This document shows positions 18,575 to 22,108 of a stretch of DNA of 22,108 nt, in pieces (within the stretch, counting starts at the first letter, position 1; every line of letters starts with the position of its first letter). The position numbers and the translations under genes are program-made. The notes under the pieces were generated by a model. The model saw nothing but the letters and a program-made list of their open reading frames with translations. It ran no database searches and was not told the origin of the DNA. The stretch comes from Alphaproteobacteria bacterium. Lineage in GTDB: Bacteria > Myxococcota_A > UBA796 > GCA-2862545. The stretch spans positions 1-22,108 of the forward strand of contig JACKEQ010000137.1 of NCBI GenBank assembly GCA_020632885.1, in the 5' to 3' direction.

Positions 18575-19176
18575 GCGACTCCATTCGACAGGCCAAGCGT
18601 CGGCTTCGCGTGGAGTTGGGAACTCTGCGGGCAAGCCTGACCGAAGCCGAGCGGGATCAGGCGTCGCGACGGGCATGTGCGATCTTGATGGCGAATGACC
18701 TCTGGGGGCGCGCGCAGAGCGTCGCCCTGTTCCACTCCATGTCCGACGAGGTGTCGACTCAGATGCTCCTACGGTCCGCGTGGCGCATGGGACGACGCGT
18801 GGCACTCCCGGTCACCCCGCCCTTGGGTGAGCCGCTCGAGTTCCGATGGGTGACGCCGTCGACGCCGCTGGTGCGCGCGCACTACGGAGCACTGGAACCT
18901 GGTCCCACTGCCGCTCGAGCGGAGCACGCCGACCTCGACCTGGTCATCGTCCCCGGGCTCGGCTTTGACGCACGAGGGGCCCGGCTCGGCTACGGCGGCG
19001 GGTACTATGACCGGACACTACGCAGCGCGGGTCCGGCCATCATGTTGGCTTTTGCGTGCCAGCGCGTCGCGACAGTTCCCGAGGAAGAGCACGACGTTCG
19101 CGTTCGGGGGGTGGCCACCGAGACCGGGTGGATGAGTCCCGTCACCAACGGCGACGTCCCAGGAGGGGCCCCATGA
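18571..19176 (+). CDS. 5-formyltetrahydrofolate cyclo-ligase
   Basis: Uses ATP to convert 5-formyl-THF to 5,10-methenyl-THF, returning a stored or inhibitory folate to the active pool. The 201-aa protein has the basic N-terminal helix (RQAKRRLRVELGTLR), the FHSMSDEVST segment for folate/ATP binding and the signature PGLGFDARGARLGYGGGYYDR near residues 129-149. The C terminus retains the usual GVATETGW. It is translationally coupled to nnrS (ATGA) and to the UspA-like gene, an unusual location for a folate enzyme. In many proteobacteria it sits with the 6S RNA gene (ssrS) or zapA; neither is visible here. Confidence 0.95.
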   Translation: MSDSIRQAKRRLRVELGTLRASLTEAERDQASRRACAILMANDLWGRAQSVALFHSMSDEVSTQMLLRSAWRMGRRVALPVTPPLGEPLEFRWVTPSTPLVRAHYGALEPGPTAARAEHADLDLVIVPGLGFDARGARLGYGGGYYDRTLRSAGPAIMLAFACQRVATVPEEEHDVRVRGVATETGWMSPVTNGDVPGGAP

Positions 19177-20444
19177 GAGAGCACTTCGTCGTCCTGGTGA
19201 CGACGACACCGTCGCTGCACCCGTCGACACTCGAGCTCGCAACCCGACTCGCTGGGAGGGCGAATGCCGTCCTGCTGTTCCTGCACGTCACGCCGTTCCG
19301 GCAGACCGACGGTGAGGCGATGTTGTACTCGGCCCTGGACGTGGCCTCGGGCGAAGCAGAGGAATGGCTTACTGCACAGGCCCCCACCGACGTCGGCGTG
19401 CGGTACCGACACCGAATCGATGCCGGAGAGCCAGAGGAAGTGGTCGCGCACTTCGTTCGAGAGCATCAGGTGGATCTCGTCGTCATCGAGGAACCACCGC
19501 GAAACTGGGTATCCGAGTCCCTGTGGCGCGGCCTGGCCGAGCGACTCATCCGGAGAGTGGATTGCCCCGTGGTGATCGGCGGACCCGGATTCCTTCGGTC
19601 CGTGCCACCCACCCGGGTCCCGGTGCAGTCCCCGCTCGACGACACGACTGTGGCCGAGCTCCTGAACGCGATGGTGGAGGCGCGTGTCGACGCCCTTCGC
19701 CGGTGGATGGACCACGCAGCGGATGCCGCCCGCCGGGTCGCGGACTCCGAGACGGTACGGCGATCCGTGGCTCTGGCCCGCCCTGCAGGTTCCCTCGAAA
19801 AGCGGAGCGAACGGCGACTCGTCGTCGAGCTGGATGAGCATGCACGAGCCCTCCGCGCGGTCGGCTGGCAACTCACCGTGGGCCAGGACGCATGGGGCGC
19901 CGGAGAGACCATGCCGTCGGCGAGCCCCGCGTTGGCGGAGTTCCTGATCCGTGTCCACGCCACAGGTCAGAGCACGTCTCTACCCCTCGCCATTCAGGAC
20001 GAACGGGATGGCCTGGTCGTGCTTTCGGCAGCCGTCGTCGAGAACGGCCAGAGCGTGCTTTTCTTCGCGTTCGAGGCCGAGGCGGACTTCCTGCGTATCC
20101 TCGGCCAACCCGGTCCGCTCCCCACCTTCGAGACCTACGCATTCGACAGGCGCGGCCTGATGCTCTCCAACAGCAAGTTCCCTGACCACCTCCTCGACGC
20201 CGGCCTACTGCCCGAGGGTCTGCAGACACCCCTGCGCCTTCGGGTGGCGGAGCCCTCGGCAGGACCGATCGAGGCGTGGCCCCTGACCCTTAGTGCCCAG
20301 CAGGCCACGCTCGAGAAAGACGGGTTCAACACGCAAGGGTACCTGGACTATCGGGGTACACCGGTAGTCGGCGCGTGGCGGTGGGTTTCCGACTATGGTT
20401 TCGGGGTCGCTGCCGAGGTGGACCGAGACTCCGCGTATCGCTGA
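19173..20444 (+). CDS. UspA-like domain fused to a Cache-type sensor domain
   Basis: A 423-aa protein with two parts. Residues 1-140 have the universal stress protein fold (FVVLVTTTPS at the N terminus, LLFLHVTPF, then DLVVIEEP and CPVVIGG). The G-x2-G-x9-G(S/T) ATP loop is not conserved, so ATP binding is doubtful. Residues about 155-423 resemble a Cache ligand-binding domain of the kind found in the extracytoplasmic part of bacterial kinases and cyclases: a helix with DALRRWMDHAADAAR, then AFDRRGLMLSNSKF, and near the end GYLDYRGTPVVGAWRW and VAAEVDRDSAYR. No membrane helix or output domain is present; the protein stops where such receptors normally continue into the membrane. Strong AGGAGG before ATG 19173. 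It is the last gene of the NsrR-linked operon. The fusion's function is unknown. Confidence 0.75.
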   Translation: MREHFVVLVTTTPSLHPSTLELATRLAGRANAVLLFLHVTPFRQTDGEAMLYSALDVASGEAEEWLTAQAPTDVGVRYRHRIDAGEPEEVVAHFVREHQVDLVVIEEPPRNWVSESLWRGLAERLIRRVDCPVVIGGPGFLRSVPPTRVPVQSPLDDTTVAELLNAMVEARVDALRRWMDHAADAARRVADSETVRRSVALARPAGSLEKRSERRLVVELDEHARALRAVGWQLTVGQDAWGAGETMPSASPALAEFLIRVHATGQSTSLPLAIQDERDGLVVLSAAVVENGQSVLFFAFEAEADFLRILGQPGPLPTFETYAFDRRGLMLSNSKFPDHLLDAGLLPEGLQTPLRLRVAEPSAGPIEAWPLTLSAQQATLEKDGFNTQGYLDYRGTPVVGAWRWVSDYGFGVAAEVDRDSAYR

Positions 20445-20459
20445 CGCCGAGGGTGGTCA

Positions 20460-20480
20460 CGGGGAGACGGCGGGGAGACG
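20460..20480. repeat. Short tandem direct repeat at the operon/mobile-element junction
   Basis: The 10-mer CGGGGAGACG occurs at 20460-20469 and again at 20471-20480, one base apart, in the 89-base gap between the UspA-Cache gene and the DNA methylase. It could be a binding-site pair or a junction scar; nothing more can be said. Confidence 0.4.
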
Positions 20481-20495
20481 ATTCCGCTGGCAACA

Positions 20496-20513
20496 GTGAT
20501 CTCGGCTGATCAC
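20496..20513. promoter_or_regulatory. Palindrome upstream of the DNA methylase gene
   Basis: GTGATC (20496-20501) and GATCAC (20508-20513) are perfect complements around a six-base centre. The palindrome lies about 20 bases before the GTG start at 20534, a position suited to an operator. A terminator role is unlikely without a T-run. Confidence 0.35.
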
Positions 20514-20533
20514 GATGGTCGTGAGGACCCGTC

Positions 20534-22108
20534 GTGAACGCATCCGCCGATCAACTCCTAGACCGCATCGCCGTCGCCGTGCGGGGCAACCTGCCCCCCG
20601 GCGTTACATCCGCCTACCTCGACGGCTTCCTCGCCCGTCACCGGCCGACCCTCGTCTCGGTGATCGAGCGCAACCTCGCCCGACGCCAGCGCGGCGGGCG
20701 CCCAGCCCACCGAGCCACCGCCGGAGCTCTGGACCCCGTCGAAGCGCACCGCCGCCAACCTCGCCGCGATGCGCGTTGCGGCAAGCACTCCCCCGGACCG
20801 ACTCAGCGCGACCGACCGCCGCACCCTCGCCGGCTACTCGGGCTGGGGCGGGCTCTCCATCGCCAAGGCCAAGAGCCAGTTCCCCACCGGCTTCCCCGCG
20901 CCCGAAGTCCGCGGGCTCATCCACGAGTACTACACCCCGTCGAAGGTCACCGCCGAGGTCGCCCGCGTCGTCCGCCCTCTCCTCCCCGAGCTCGCGGGCC
21001 CTGGAGGAACCGTCCTCGCGCTCGAGCCCGCCGCCGGCATCGGCCGCTTCATCCGCTCGCTCTCCGGCCCAGGCTTCGAGTCCATCCACTGGCTCACCGT
21101 CGAGTGGTCCGAGCTGTCCGCCCGGATGCTCCAGGCCATCCGGCCTGACCTCGCCGTCTACAACGGCCCGTTCGAGCGCTGGGTCCGCGAGCACGGCGAC
21201 GAGTACGCCGGGCGCCTCAACCTCGTCGTTGCCAACCCGCCCTACGGCGCCCGCGGCGCCTCGATCACCGAGGACCCGAACCGCGACTACCGCGAGAAGC
21301 AGGCCTACGCCTACTTCCTGCGCCGCTCCCTCGACCTGCTCGCGCCCAACGGCCTCGGCGTCTTCCTGATCCCGGCCGGCTTCCTTACCGGTCGGGGTGC
21401 CCGCAACCAGGCCCTCCGCGAGAAGGTCCTCAAGCGGCACCACCTCTCCGCCGCCTACCGGCTCCCGTCCGGCCTGTTCCCCGGCGCCGAGGTCGTCGTC
21501 GACCTGCTCTTCCTAAGGTCCCGAGGCGGTACCTTTGACGAGATCGACGCTGCGGACCGGTTCATCCTCGAGGGCCGGTACTTCGAGGAGTTCCCCGCTC
21601 ACATCCTCGGCACCGAGGTCGGCAAGGACGCCGGCGACGACGACCAGACCCGCAAGCCCCGCTGGGGCTACCAGGTGGTCGGCGACTTCGTGCGGCTACC
21701 CGACCTGGTCGAGCGCCAGGTCTGCAGCACCTGCGTGGTCCGGACGCCGACGTCCACCGCCAAGCCGGCCCGGACCGGCGTGGCGCGCTCCGTCTCGGAC
21801 GCGACCAAGGGCCTCCCCCCCGAGCTCGCCGCCGCGGTCGCCCTCGGCCTGCGGGTCGACGCCTACCTCGCCGCGGTCGCCGCAGAGGACTCCCGCGAGC
21901 CCGAGCACCTGTGGCACGAGCTCCACGATGCGCTCACCGCCTGGCACTCCGCGCACGGCAACCCCTGGTCGAGCCGCAGGCTCCACGTCCTGGTGAAGAA
22001 GGGCGTCACCGGCGCCGAGCGCTTCCTCTCCGCCTTCGAGAAGTCTGGCAAGCTCATCGCCGGGCTCCGGGCCAAGCCCGTCTACCAGCCCCGGTACCGC
22101 GGTCGCCC
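20534..22108 (+). CDS. N12-class-like adenine-specific DNA methylase, 3' partial, apparent frameshift near the 5' end
   Basis: The gene starts at GTG 20534 (GAGG seven bases upstream) and gives a plausible N terminus (MNASADQLLDRI ... NLARRQRGG). After about 20700 the coding sense continues one base later, in a frame closed upstream by TGA 20661-20663 and then open to the window edge (codons beginning 20664). That frame reads WTPSKRT (from 20730), YSGWGGLS, YYTPSKVTAEV, SAM motif I LEPAAGIGRF (about 21030-21050), catalytic NPPYG (21234-21248) and LIPAGFLTGRGAR. This pattern is seen in large methylase/helicase proteins carried by plasmids, conjugative elements and phages; the helicase part would lie beyond the edge. 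The protein would methylate N6 of adenine, with unknown target. The frameshift may be real decay, an assembly error or programmed. An internal ATG at about 20766 could start a shorter protein. Confidence 0.75.

Noticed and set aside
17512..19176. 554-codon frame whose first part crosses nnrS
   Set aside because: Only the last 201 codons (from 18571) are real, as the 5-formyl-THF cyclo-ligase; the earlier part is an nnrS shadow.
20604..21443. Minus-strand 279-codon frame and plus-strand frame 20515-21369
   Set aside because: Both are shadows of the methylase frame, which holds the LEPAAGIGRF and NPPYG motifs; one is a Ser/Pro/Arg low-complexity translation.

Overview
This is about 22 kb of high-GC, gene-dense DNA. 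It appears to come from a Gram-negative, respiring bacterium, because it encodes several c-type cytochromes, a Tat-exported protein, a cbb3-type oxidase and NO-handling proteins. The gene mix would fit a Myxococcota/deltaproteobacterial or other proteobacteria-like genome, but the phylum cannot be fixed from the sequence alone. No rRNA, tRNA or CRISPR array was seen.

Layout. (1) 1-790, minus: an unrecognised gene running off the left edge, with an HTH-like stretch and a possible mobile-element association. (2) 838-5241: yggS (PLP homeostasis) followed by metH (B12-dependent methionine synthase, complete and canonical). A perfect hairpin overlies the metH ribosome binding site. (3) 5488-10786: a redox cluster made of a Rieske/FAD reductase, a Tat-exported ferritin-like protein, a c-type cytochrome, an ECF sigma factor, GTP cyclohydrolase II (ribA) and a PLP-dependent decarboxylase. 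From the ferritin-like gene to ribA the genes overlap by ATGA. Two non-coding gaps, before the reductase and before the ferritin-like gene, share promoter-like blocks that could be read by the cluster's own sigma factor. (4) 10957-16504: a compact cbb3 oxidase operon (ccoS, ccoN, ccoO, monoheme ccoP-like, divergent ccoI-like P-type ATPase, unknown membrane protein, rnk). (5) 16547-20444: a minus-strand nsrR-type Rrf2 regulator divergent from an operon encoding group III truncated haemoglobin, NnrS, 5-formyl-THF cyclo-ligase and a UspA-Cache fusion protein. The shared promoter gap holds inverted repeats. (6) 20534-22108: the start of a large N12-class-like adenine DNA methylase, a family common on plasmids and conjugative elements, apparently frameshifted near its 5' end and running off the right edge.

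How it fits together. The centre is a micro-oxic respiration and nitric-oxide tolerance region: a high-affinity oxidase with its copper/assembly factors, next to an NO-sensing repressor and NO-defence genes. The sigma-factor cluster looks like a self-contained redox module in which RibA could supply flavin precursor for the FAD reductase. That link, and the idea that the sigma factor controls its own operon, are inference. Both ends of the window carry genes of a different, probably mobile, character.
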